Assembly: GCA_024349245.1 (NCBI GenBank)
Contig: JALDNG010004498.1
Span: 1-64,000, forward strand
Origin: Neodontobutis hainanensis
Taxonomy: Eukaryota > Chordata > Actinopteri > Gobiiformes > Odontobutidae
Direction of reading: 5' to 3'
Length of the DNA: 64,000 nt
The notes below the pieces were generated by a model, which was given only the letters and a program-made list of their open reading frames with translations, made no database searches and was not told the origin of the DNA. The position numbers were made by a program, and so were the translations under genes. Position 1 is the stretch's first letter. Each line of letters starts with the position of its first letter. Shown here piece by piece: positions 9,612-20,093 of this stretch.

Positions 9612-10940
9612 TTTTGTCTTTCCCAGTTTACATGCTTCGAATTAACAACTAATTCAGCTGTTTGTGAAGAGAAATGGACTGATTATGAACAAGATTTAAG
9701 CACTCGGTCATTAGTCACAATTGCAAACCTTGAAGAGTTAGTTCCGTCTTGTCGTTTTTACATGAGCCGTCTACAAACATTAGAATGTCCGCTGAAGCTA
9801 AAGGCATGTCCTTTAAGTCTGGTCTTGGTAAGACTGTCTGTTCTGTCTCAGTTAAACAGTTGTGTTTGTGTCCGTCTGAGTCGTTTGGTAACAGTGTAGA
9901 TGGATTCAAAGTGTTGCACAGCTCAATGGATAGATGAGGCTGTGTCATTAGTGTTGTCATACAATTTAAGTGCTGAGCTGGAGACATAAAAGCTAATTTA
10001 TTCTGGAGCAATAGCACTATAACTGCATGCGATACTTTAAGTGTTAATGGATGGAACAGAACCAGTGTAGCTGAGCTCTGAACAGCTAAAGCTGCTGCTT
10101 GAACTGCTTGCACACCCGGAGGCATGGCACGTGAAATGGGGTCTAAACGTGCTGAGAAGTACCCCACTGGCCATAGTTTAACTCCGAATGGTTGGGTGAG
10201 GACACTGGTCATGAAACCATTCCTAGAGTCACTTGTCCGGATAAATGGTTTAGAGTAGTCTGAGAGAGCCAGCACTGATGCTCCTACTATTTGTTTTATA
10301 TTAGTAAAGCTGCTTCTCCCTTTACAGTCCATTAAATGACTTCTTGTGCTGCCATTGGGACATCATAAATTAACCCTCATAAAGGTTGTGTTGTTTCTGC
10401 ATAATTAGGTATCCATTGTCTGCTGAAATTAGTCATTATTGCAAGCTTTTGTGCCTGTAAAATAGCAGTTTTTCTGTTCATCTAAATCTTTACCATTTTG
10501 TATGAGTTGGTAACCCAAATATTTGACCTGTGTTTTCCACAGCTGCAACTTGTTTTTACTAACTTTGTGACATTGCTCAAAAAGGAATGTGAGCAGAGCC
10601 AGTGTCTGCTTTATACTGCTGCTCTGTGTTCGAGGCCACTAAAATGTTGTTCACATACACAATTAACTGGCTGCACTTTGGAGGGTCAAATTTGAACATT
10701 TTAGCAGTTATTGTTTGTGAGAATAATGTAGGGGACTTACAGTACCCCTATGGGGTGCGGGTTAAAGTCCACTTCTTGTTCCTGTAATGGAACGCCAACC
10801 AGAATTGAGAATCTGGATAAGTTTTGGCTTTATCATAGTCTGTTTTCAATACAGTAGATTTAGTAGCAGGAGGAAAGAAGGACTTACTGCAACGTGTAGT
10901 GTGTATGTCGTGACAGACACACATGAGAGGAATGACAGGA
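9612..10940 (-). pseudogene. ERV pol remnant: reverse transcriptase, connection and RNase H start
   Basis: Leftward from 10,940 the minus strand shows RT palm segments. The catalytic YVDD box is changed to YVNN at 10,646-10,657. The RT thumb and connection follow, and then ORF 9715-10,332 with VGYFSARLDP, a connection motif of gamma/epsilon-like retroviruses, and FVDGSC, the first catalytic Asp region of RNase H. Stops and frame changes are frequent before 10,340. Gag, protease, integrase and env are not seen. The loss of both active-site aspartates and the disrupted frames show a dead copy. It resembles the ERV at 45.6-48.4 kb in class, but I could not show they are one family. Confidence 0.8.
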
Positions 10941-11464
10941 ATGTGCTGAAGCCATTTCAGACAGGCGGGGCTCTCAGAAACAACAGTGATGCTATTTGTA
11001 AAACATACAGAAGATAAATAATTAGAAATGCTACTTGATGAACTAACAATTTAAAGTGGTAATTGGCGGAAACCATTCTTTTATCTTTATTTTTTTTTGT
11101 TTTGTTTTGAGCCATGGTTTTCCATTGTCTCAAAAAAGAGAGGGAGAAGAAGATTCAAACCAAACTGTATTAAAGTGAAGAGGTGATGCGTGGTTAACCT
11201 AATGGTTAGCATGAGGCTATAACAACAGTGTTTAATACAGTAAAAGAAAAGGAAAGAAAGAAGGTTGACATGACCGTTCTAGAGAAGCACTGTTTGGTCT
11301 GATTGAGCCAAACCTTTCAGATTAAAGTAGATTTCCAGCAGACCATATCTGTGGAAACAGGGTTTATCTGCTGCTTCAATTTTATGGTTTGATCATTTTA
11401 AGGGCTTTTATGGTTTCGTTTGACACTTTACTATATTATTTTTTTTTTAATTACTATTTTTTTT
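10941..11464. other. No gene recognised
   Basis: AT-rich sequence with a T-rich run (11,440-11,470). It may still belong to the neighbouring retroviral insertion or to the repeat that follows, but I see no LTR boundary or ORF. Confidence 0.35.
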
Positions 11465-12240
11465 TAATTACTATAGCCACCAGTAAGAGCTAATATTAAC
11501 ATAGTTCTTAGAAATTATAGTCATCTTGGTTTACACCGAGGAGTAAACCTGTGAGCAGGGCCACTGACAGGACGTCCTGTAACATCACTCTGAACCTGAC
11601 AAACTAAGAGATCAGGGACAGGTGCAAAGCAGAAGTCTGGAGGTTTTGTGAAAGTAAGACCATTAGACCAGCGTTGCCTGCTGACCGGAAACATGCGTCC
11701 TTAAAGGATCCTGGTTTATTTGTTCACATACAATGTGACGGAGAACATCGTGAGTAGAAACTCACACCTTAGGAACCAAACAGCAGTTCCTTCAGGTTTA
11801 TTTGAGAGCCACATTTACATCGACGACAGAGGGTCCTTCAAGGTGTCCTTAATGAATATAAGGCTAAAATTCAATTAGCATTGGAATTTTTACCTTTAGA
11901 GATAATTTGCAAATGTATTAAGTATATTTATAACCAACAAAGGTTTATAAATTGCACAAGAGATGATGTAACTATGAATTAAAAATAAAAAAATTAAAAA
12001 ACTGTTCCAATGACTGGACAGAACAAATAGCACTGAGTATGCTATGTATATATGCTATGTATGCTATGCTGAAAAGGTGGGATCTACAACAGGATTTCAT
12101 CCAAAGTAACACAGGTCTAGTTAACAGCACAACTAAAGCCTTTAAGAAAGGACTTCACACTCTGCAGAAGAATTGGCAGAGTATTCTGGAATAGAGTAAT
12201 TGATTTTGACCTGGTTTTACAAAATATTTAGAAGTAGTGG
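11465..12240 (+). repeat. 0.77-kb dispersed repeat, inverted partner of 41,058-41,820
   Basis: The whole segment matches the inverse complement of 41,058-41,820. Examples are gtttacaccgaggagtaaac and aggacgtcctgt near 11,530-11,580, and gagtattctggaatagagta near 12,178. Small indels and substitutions separate the two. No coding motif is seen. The length and single-copy edges would fit an LTR or untranslated part of a retroelement, but the class is unknown. Confidence 0.8.
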
Positions 12241-12295
12241 ATATGTCTAGGTCTTTGTTGAAGGACAGAGCATGATCAGAATGAACAGTAATATT

Positions 12296-12693
12296 ATTCA
12301 TTCATTCATTTTCTACCGCTTTGTCCCGGTAGGGGTCGCGGGTGGCTGGAGCCTATCCCAGCAGCTTTGGGCCTGAGGCAGGGTACACCCTGGACAGTGG
12401 CCAGTTAGTCGCAGGGCTAACATATAGAGACAGACATTGACAGACAACCATTCACTCTCACATTCTTTCACTAGGGACACTTTAGAGTTGCCAATTAACC
12501 TGTACATACATGTCTTTGGACAGTGGGAGGAAGCCGGAGTACCCGGAGAGAACCCACAGTAACACGTGGAGGACATGCAGACTCCTCACAGAAAGACCGG
12601 AGTCGGCTGAGAATATTTGAGTCGGCCGGGTTTTGAACTCACGACCTTCTTGCTGTAAGGCAGAAGTGCTAACCACTCTGCCACGTGCACCCA
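12296..12693 (-). mobile_element. tRNA-derived SINE, near full length
   Basis: Read on the minus strand, the element starts at about 12,690 with a tRNA-like head. The A-box region is tggcagagtggttagc and the B box is gagttcaaaacc. A conserved body follows, including tttctgtgaggagtctgcat and ccaaagacatg, and then a tail with agcggtagaaaatg and aatg repeats at the low-coordinate end. Partial copies lie at 58,255, 60,805, 61,463 and possibly 33,430. Pol III transcription from the internal boxes is expected for the family. Confidence 0.85.
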
Positions 12694-12708
12694 CAGTAAT
12701 ATTAATGA

Positions 12709-12714
12709 AAATTA

Positions 12715-12745
<31 letters not shown>

Positions 12746-12778
12746 TTTTTTTAATTTTCATTTAATTTTTTTTTAATG
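12709..12778. repeat. (ATT)n/(ATTT)n microsatellite
   Basis: An att trinucleotide array passes into an attt tetranucleotide array and a T-rich run, directly beside the head of the SINE. Confidence 0.9.
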
Positions 12779-12993
12779 AAAATTAAAAACATACAGTTCC
12801 CATAAAACATTTACACCAAGATATAATTAACCAATTTCCCTTAGGTGACTGTAAATGTCAAATATAAATATGATAATCCTTGACATAAAGAAATTGTTTT
12901 AAGCTTGAAGACATTAAACTACTTATCCAGAAGCCTTCAACAGAAAAAGAAGCATCTGTATCATTTAATTGTCTGGATATTTTATTTCACACC

Positions 12994-13165
12994 GGTAGAA
13001 GACCTATGACATGCTGGAGGGCCTATGTCTCTTGGCTGGCCTGGGAATGCCTTGGTATCCCCCCGGAGGAGCTGGAGGAAATGTCTAAGCAGATATGCCC
13101 AGACTGGTGCCCCCACGACCCGGCTCTGAATAAGCATAAGAAGATGGATGCTTGGATAGATGGAT
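12994..13165 (+). mobile_element. RTE/Rex3-like LINE 3' fragment
   Basis: The segment matches 8668-8852 of the LINE upstream. The shared C-terminal coding stretch spans ctggcctgggaatgccttgg to ccggaggagctggagg, and the end has a gatggatg-like tail. It is an extremely 5'-truncated insertion, with a small gap relative to the long copy in the last coding residues. Confidence 0.85.
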
Positions 13166-14172
13166 ATTTAATTTCTACAATGTCACCAATTGTTTATTAT
13201 CCACATGCCTTAAGTTTACGTATGCCTGACGTTAAAAGAATAAAAACTTCTGCCCCTACCAACTGCTTTTAGTAACATTGATTTTATTCACTACCTTTCA
13301 TTTCACTATTTATTTTATTTTATTGCGACAATATAAACAATATATTATTAAATCTACAAATAAACTTCTATGACTTTTGCGGGGTGACATGTAATAAAAT
13401 ATATATATTTTTGTAAGATTAACAGAAGAGACACTCGTTGTCAAGAAGTCAAGGGAAAGGCACTGGGTGGCTGTGCTGTTGCCAGGGTAACAGGCTCACG
13501 GTAAGTCTTGGAGACCTTTACTGCACGCCTACCTCACTCCGGTTCACTATCAAAGTTTTTCATAAAGAACTTTTAATAACTACGACTTTCTCAGCCTCCA
13601 CAGTCGCAGCTCACAGTTGCAGTTACGTTTCCGAGGGATTTGTGTGCTTCCGCATGCTTCTGGGGATCAAGAACAATCTGACCTGCACTGTAGGTCACAG
13701 TGTTGTTGAATGTATGTGGAATACATAAGTGTACTTTGTTATTAGTGCTGTAATTCTTTTAGCTTTATAGTCATGGCTACATGCCTGATTATTTGGGTTT
13801 GTACCAGTTTAATATCAGGTAAATTTGGTGCATTTTTGGACAGTTACTCAGGAACACAAAACGTTATATCTGCAAGGTCAATCTCTAACTTGGTTTTATA
13901 AGACTCTGTCTGAGAGCCAGAGCTTGGAACAGCCTACAAGACAGGGTCTTTCTGACCTTTGCCCTCATGTATAATCCAGAGGAAAGTACATGAAAGTACA
14001 TGTGCATCCGGCAGTGAGTCCACTGAATGTTTCGTGCTGCTATGTAACCAATCAAGTGAGAACAGACCAGGGTCATACTACCTAGCAGAGAGGGGCGGGG
14101 CTTATACCATCCAGCAGAGAAGGGCAGGGGGGGGGAAGTACTCATACTCAGGTGCCCTGAACAGGACGAAGA
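13166..14172. other. No gene recognised
   Basis: Contains ORFs of up to 96 codons at 13,438-13,728 on the plus strand and 86 codons at 13,885-14,145 on the minus strand. Neither shows recognisable domains or similarity to the element ORFs here. I make no functional claim. Confidence 0.35.
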
Positions 14173-15100
14173 GAGAGGAGTAGTGATGGGAAGTTCGGAT
14201 CATTTTACTGACTCAGTTCTTTAAGTCTCGTTCAGCAAAATGAACGGATCTTTTTTCAAGTCATTTTGTTCATTTCAGCAGAATCTAATTAAAATGTTAC
14301 ATGTTAAAATTTTCAACACATTTAGTACTTTTGGAATAAAAACTATAATAACCATGAGCTAATGCAGCCATGGCCAAACTTTGAAAAATTAATTATAAAT
14401 ATATTGAAGCTTGCTTCAGGCAGAGAGTTTAACTCATCTCTTAATCCAAATCATTTTTTCTTTTGTCACTTCATATTTAGCTAACGTTTACGTCTGTTCC
14501 CTGGAAAATTTAGTTCACCTCTCATGTCTTTGAGCTGTTAGTTCCGTCAACATGTCTGCTCTGGGTTGTGACAGCCTCATATAGCCATAGATAATACATC
14601 CGTTTGTCCGGAAACAGAGTCGTTCATCTCCCGTGTCTCTGAGTCGTTTGTTCGTTCATTCAAGTCCCCGTAGGCTGAATGCAGAAACAGAAGGATTTGT
14701 TCATCTCTTGAGTCAGTCTTCGGGTCTGAGTCTCGTTCTTTTGTCATGCTTTGGATACAGAAATAAGTTAATAGTGTAATGATTTGCGAGAGACTGAACA
14801 GAAGCGGTCACGTGACAAAAGAACGAGACTCAGACCCAAAAACTGACTCAAGAGATGAACGAATCCTTCTGTTACTGCATTCAGCCTACGGGACTTGAAT
14901 GAACGAACAAACGACTCAGAGACTCGGGAGATGAACGACTCCTTTCTGGTTCCTGCATAACATGTTGCGCAATGCTCATGCGCGGGTCCACACAAAAGTG
15001 AACGACTTGCTCTCTGTGATGACTCATTGTTCCCGAGTCATATTAAAGACTCGTTCAAAAAGAACAAATCGTTCATGATCGACTCATCACTAGAGAGGAG
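14173..15100. mobile_element. hAT-type non-autonomous element with 8-bp target duplication
   Basis: The element runs from 14,181 to 15,092 (912 bp). It is flanked by a perfect direct repeat gagaggag at 14,173-14,180 and 15,093-15,100. Its ends are tagtgatgggaag and the inverse complement of the right end, tagtgatgagtcg. An 8-bp duplication with short tagtgatg-type inverted termini is diagnostic of the hAT superfamily. No transposase is encoded, so it must have been moved by an element elsewhere. Confidence 0.9.
14617..14941. repeat. Long internal hairpin inside the hAT element
   Basis: Positions 14,617-14,746 are nearly perfectly inverted at 14,813-14,941, leaving a 66-bp spacer. The two arms differ at only a few positions by eye. 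A transcript would form a long double-stranded stem of about 130 bp. Confidence 0.9.
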
Positions 15101-16045
15101 AAGGAGAGAGGAGTGCAACAATACCAAAGTGAGTGACAGTAGAAAAAGATTAAGGCGTCATATTTAGCTATTTATTTATACTGTATTAGAAATTTTATTT
15201 TCACTTTTTAATAATCTAGTAATCCCTGCAAAAGAGATTTGTAATCTCATTGGGACTTTCCTATATAAAAATAAGGTTAAGTAAAATAAAAAATAAATAC
15301 AAATGATGTATTGAATAATCTAAGCGCCATATTTGTACACATATATGTGTAAACGCCATTCACTGATGGATTAAAAGAGCCTATGAACACAATGGCTGAA
15401 AATTTATTTAGGGCCCATAAAAGTATATTCAGAATCAGATTTAGAGTCCTGAGTCTATAAGAAGAAAACCTGAGGCTACACCTCTCTTTTTGATTTCATC
15501 AGTGCCAGTGATTTGACTTAATACACAAGTATCTGTGCATTTGTTTTGACTGCATTATGTTTTCATTTTATAGTTTGAGATTTACAGTAAAGAAATTTAT
15601 ATACATACAAAAGCACAGCTTATGAACCAAACTTTTGTTATTTATCTCAAAATGTTGTGGACACCAACATTTTTAAAAGTTCAGTGTTAATGTTCAGGCA
15701 AAACAAACTTTATTTTGTTTGCATAAGCAATGATTACAAATTAGATTATTAACAAAATTGCAGGTCTTCTCACATCAGTTACAAGAATACTAATTCATTT
15801 AAAAACATTCACTTCTCAAAAACATCATATGCTGTTATTGCACAGACCATAATACTACCAATAAATAGAATAAATATTGCACAGAGAGGTGTTGTAGAGG
15901 TTTAAGTGTCATATGTGTTTAATGTTACAAACACAAGTAGCTCTCTGATGAAAAAAGTTAGAGACTCAATTTCCACTCTGCTTGGTCCAAGGATGTGTTG
16001 CCAATAATTAATATAAAGAAGATAGTAAATCCTTGCCGTTAGCAG
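15101..16045. other. No gene recognised
   Basis: AT-rich sequence. Around 15,228-15,290 it carries a stretch (gtaatctcattgggactttc) resembling 58,385-58,440, probably the 3' tail of a common retroelement. The rest is unassigned. A purine-rich gagagagg area follows the hAT element. Confidence 0.35.
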
Positions 16046-16078
16046 ACTAGCACGCTAGAGGGTTGCTAGCGTGCTAGT
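16046..16078. repeat. 13-bp perfect hairpin upstream of a Gypsy gag
   Basis: actagcacgctag at 16,046-16,058 is exactly inverted at 16,066-16,078 around a 7-base loop. It lies about 210 bp before the start codon of the Gmr1-like gag, in what is probably leader or LTR sequence. Confidence 0.8.
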
Positions 16079-16287
16079 TGCCTATCTAACCCATCGGGCT
16101 GTAGCGCATAAAAACCCGCCATATGTGGCGCATGAAGACTAGGGGAGCTTAGGTAGCTGGCTTTGCGTTAGTCCAGCAGGAGAACTCTATTACCAAGGCT
16201 TTGGCCTCAAGTGCGCACGAAGCTCTGGGGTGCTGTTTGACATTACCTGAGTGCATTTCGTAGATTTCTGTTGTAAAATAAGACACA

Positions 16288-16485
16288 ATGAGTGACATTG
16301 CTGCATTTATTGCTGAGCCTAATTTTAAAAGTTTTGGCAAACTAAGGAAAGAGCAATTGTTACAACTTGTTGATGATTATGGTGTTGAATTGGAAGGAGA
16401 AAAGCCCAAAAAAGGGGCCATTCAAGCCGCAGTGAAATTGAAATTAATAAATGAAACAATGTTTTCTACTCTAGCTAGTCGATAG
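16288..16485 (+). pseudogene. Gmr1-like Gypsy element, gag N-terminus
   Basis: The short ORF starts MSDIAAFIAEPNFKSFGKLR and continues with a charged, helical region (KLRKEQLLQLVDDYGVELEG) of the type that opens the gag of several fish Gypsy elements. It ends in a stop after 65 residues. Related coding remnants, including a coiled-coil-like Gln/Glu-rich stretch around 17,095-17,220, suggest that the gag was once longer. Protease, integrase finger, RT and RNase H parts follow on the same strand, so it is the first gene of the element running to about 20.5 kb. Confidence 0.6.
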
Positions 16486-17639
16486 ATGTTTTATCCGTAA
16501 TTTATTTGGCCTGGAGTCAGCTCCCGCTTGACCAATACAGATTTTTTATCTATAGCTCCGATGGGCCCGATAGTCAGCTTTCACTAACTTATTTTTTACC
16601 CAACATTGCTTAGGCCCGATGTCAGCATCCCGCTGACTAATGATATCATATTCAGAATATTGTGCGTAAACTTGCTCTGCTAAGTCAGGCTTCTAGAATC
16701 CCGACAGTTACAGGCAATACAGCTGCCTGAGCACTGATCAGGGGGAGAAAGAGACAAAAGGCAACACGCTGGTTTTGTGATTCTGTTCTCTCCCTCTCAA
16801 AGCTTTATTGTAAACACAACACAGTTTATGGCAGTGTGACTTTACATGGTAATGGTGCATCTACCAATCACAGAATACATTCAGAATATAACTAAAAAAG
16901 GCAAAAGGCAGATGTGTTTCTTGTGCAGCAAAGCAGCGTGTCCATTTATGGGACATAGCAATGAACAGTGTCCATAAATGGGTAGTCTAAATATAGCCCT
17001 TATGACTGCACCGACAGTGAAGTCCTAAGCACTCCAAACTCATCTACTTCAGATTTAACCTTTACAAACTATATTAAAAGAATATCATTCCAAAAAGGAA
17101 CTTTTCCAAATGCAGTTGGAATATGACAGATTTAAACATGAGTCTATGTTGAGGAATCAAATGGAAATGTAGAGGCTTTGCCAACAGCTTGAGGAGGTCC
17201 ATGGATGTCAACATTTGGAGAATGCGGGCGAAAGCAGCTCACGCCTTGATGTCAGTAATCTGCGGTGGTTACCACCATTTAATTAGAAGGACCCAGTAAC
17301 ATTTTTGTTTGTTGTTTGAACGTGTGAGTAAAGCTAAAATCTGATGCTCTGATGCTGAATAATAATACTTCAGTCAGTGTTAACGGGAAAAGCGCAGCAA
17401 GCATAAGCAGTTTAAGTACGTGCTTCCTAAACATTTAGCCACTTATGTCAACGAAAGAAAAGTGTGTACTGCTTCAGAGGCTGCCATTTTAGTTGAAAGA
17501 TTATGTGTTAATTCACAAGGGTGATTTAACACACACACACGAGGGTAGCTTAGCTCCAAAGGAAACACTCATTCGGTCTCATTTGAGGAGTCGCTTGAAA
17601 GTTAGTAAGCGATAGATTTGACAAATTACGTCCGTGATT
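16486..17639 (+). other. Decayed gag and insertion-scarred interior of the Gmr1-like element
   Basis: No ORF is open here. A remnant around 17,090-17,220 can be read as an amphipathic Gln/Glu-rich gag segment, with an in-frame stop at about 17,172. The part around 16,680-17,000 does not look like gag and may be a later insertion whose ends I cannot define. Confidence 0.35.
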
Positions 17640-18357
17640 TAACCCATTTAAAATTTGTAATTATTGTCATGACAAAAGTTACTGGAAGGCTGATTGTTCA
17701 GTTCTGAAAGCTAAAAACAAAACGTCAAAATTTAATGTGAAGCCTGCCGCATTCATTGTGCCTTTTGAAGCGTTAACTGTGTGTGAAAATATTACACAGG
17801 CTCCATGTGACCAAAAGGTGCTAGCATCTTATGCTCCTTTCATCAGAGAAGGTTTTTTGTCACTGGGAAAAAATGGCACTACGGTTCCGGTCAAAATTCT
17901 GCGGGATACTGGAGCCTATGATTCATTTGTGGTCTGCATTTGTGACTATATACTCAGTCGGGGCATGGGTTTGACAGTGTTACCTATCCTGTTACACTGA
18001 ATGGTTTTAGAGTGTGAGCTTGTTTTAGAGTGTGAGGTGTCTGTGGGCGTGCAGACAGTTCTGCCAATACATTGAATTAATTTTATTCTCGGTAATGTTT
18101 TAGCAGTTAGTCGCGTCTGGTCAGATGCAACGTCCTCACCGGGCATTAATATTTTGTCTGTGTCTGACAGCTCAAAGCAGTTACTAAAAGTGCATTCAGG
18201 CTTACCTGTTGTGACCATGAACTCACCAGTATGCCTGCAGAGCTCCTGTGCATTATCCAAAATCGAGGTATTACCTGCCTGTGCTGTAACACGCGCAGTG
18301 AGTAAGGCAGAGCTGGATACACCTTCTGACAGTAAAGTGGATAATGTTCTGTAGTTG
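17640..18357 (+). pseudogene. Gmr1-like Gypsy element, nucleocapsid end and protease
   Basis: A knuckle-like remnant precedes 17,740. The ORF at 17,737-18,000 then contains VPVKILRDTGAYDSFVV, a retropepsin active-site context in which the usual DTGA box is visible. It breaks at about 18,000 and the reading continues in other frames (ORF 18,154-18,354) with SVSDSSKQLLKVHSGLPVVT-like linker sequence. The protease would cut the polyprotein during particle maturation. Stops after the active site show that it is no longer functional. Confidence 0.65.
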
Positions 18358-18786
18358 ACAGATTTTCATTTGAATGTGTCTCAGAAAGAGCTGGTTCAGG
18401 AACAGAGAACTGATCCTACACTAACACAAGCACTTGGTCTTTTAGTGTCTGCTAAGGAGACAGTAGGCCACTGGTTATTTTTTGCAGAATGATTTGTTGT
18501 TTAGAAAGTGGACTTCGTTTGGCGAGTGGACGCATAGTGTGGTGTTTCAACTCGTAGTCCCAACTAAATTTCGTTCTGCTGTGTTCAAAGTGGCGCACGA
18601 TGAGACTTGTCATTTTGGTGTCAGAAAAAGCTACTTGCATCTTCTTAAACATTTCTTCTGGCATCGGTCTAAAAAGGACGTGTCCGCTTATATTAAAACC
18701 TGCCATGTGTGCCAACTGATGGGCAAGCCGAATCAGACTATTAGACCAGCACCATTACAGCCCAACCCAGCAGTGAGTGAGCCTGA
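18358..18786 (+). pseudogene. Gmr1-like integrase zinc finger, catalytic core missing
   Basis: The translation around 18,360-18,786, mostly in ORF 18,482-18,817, contains HDETCHFGVRKSYLHL, FFWHRSKKDVSAYIKTC and HVCQLMGK. This is the H-H-C-C zinc-binding domain of a Gypsy integrase. A Pro-rich linker (RPAPLQPNPAVSEP) follows, where the catalytic DDE core should begin. Instead, after about ten bases the sequence is already the N-terminus of reverse transcriptase. The domain thus lies before RT, the order known for Gmr1-like elements, and the core plus C-terminal domain have been deleted. Confidence 0.75.
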
Positions 18787-18792
18787 TGAAGT

Positions 18793-20093
18793 TTGTTATC
18801 TCACTTGTCTGCTGTAGAAAGCAATGCGTTGGCCAAATTGATTAGAAAATATCCAATGCTTTTTGGTGATGTGCCTTCCCGAACAACATGGATTGAGCAT
18901 GACATTGATGTCAGTGAGGCACGACCAATTAAGCAGCGGTTTTATTGCATGGCCCCTGCAAAGTTAAAGTATCTTGATGCTGAAATTGATTATATGATCC
19001 AAAATAACATTGCAGAACCGTCTTCCTCTAGTTAGCTTCTCCATGTATTTTAGTGCTGAAATCCGACCAGACACCACAATGTTGCACAGATATGAGGAAG
19101 GTGAATTCAGTGACAAAATCTGATTCTTTTCCTTTGCCTCAAATGGATGATTGCATTGACAGAGTTGGTTCAGCTAAATACATGTAGAAATTTGATCTGC
19201 TGAAGGGCTATTGGCAAGTGCCAAGAAATTGCTGCTTTTGATACATCGTCTGGCCTGTATCCTTATACAGTCATGCCCTTCGGATTAATGAACGCTCTGG
19301 CCACGTTCCAGCGACTTATGAGTAAAGTAGTTGGAGGGCTGTTTAGTTTATCTCGATTATGTCGTCATCTACAGTGACACTTGAAACCTAACCATTAATT
19401 TGGCCAAATGCAAATTTGCAAAAGCAAGACTAACATGTTTGGACTGTGTAGTGGGTCAGGGAAAAGTAGCTCCTGTACAGGCCAAAGTTGTAGCTGTAGC
19501 TGAGTTTCCTCAACCAACAACTAAAAAAAAAACTCCAACGGTTTTTGGGATTGGTGGGCTATTACAGGAGTTTTTGCAAGAACTTTTCCATGGTATTCTT
19601 CCCTTTGACTGAGCCCCTAAAGCCAGAGTTTGTTTGGTCCCGGATTGTCAACAAGCCTTGGATAATGTTAAGTTTTTGCTTTGTTCTTGTCCTGTTTTAG
19701 CAGCGTCTCATTTTTAGACAGACTGCAGGTGGACGCCAGTCAGGTTGGAGCGTGTGCTGTACTGCTCCTAGGGGATGCCCAGGGGGTGGCCAAACCAGTT
19801 TGCTTCTTCTCGAAAAAATTTAATCGACACCAAAGTAATTACTTTGTAATTGAAAAGGAGGCCTTAGCTTTAATTTGGGCTTTACAACATTTTGAGGTCT
19901 ATATGGGAGGGTCAACGCCCTAGTGGTTTACACTGACCACAACCCTTTAACATTTTTACCTTCTCTGAGGTCCCCAAACCAGAGGCTTATTAGGTGGTCT
20001 CTGTTTTTGCAGGCTTTTGACCTTGACATTCGCCACATTAAAGGTCATGAAAATATTATGGCAAATGCATTGTCACGTGCACCTGTGGAATAA
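18793..20093 (+). pseudogene. Gmr1-like reverse transcriptase and RNase H
   Basis: RT starts with YPMLFGDVPSRTTWIEHDID and RPIKQRFY (ORF 18,793-19,035). It continues through several frames with FDLLKGYWQVP-like, PFGL.NA-like and YLDY (19,349-19,360) segments; the last is the catalytic YLDD box with the second Asp changed to Tyr. The tether region near 19,520-19,600 precedes RNase H in ORF 19,681-19,923 and beyond, with QVDASQVGACAVLL, EKEALALIWALQHF, VYTDHNPLTFL and HIKGHENIMANALSRAP. The stop at 20,091-20,093 ends pol, with no integrase after RNase H. At least four frame disruptions are present. Confidence 0.85.

Noticed and set aside
13006..13272. 88-codon ORF as a small gene
   Set aside because: Its first half is the C-terminal tail of the RTE-like LINE and the rest is flanking sequence.
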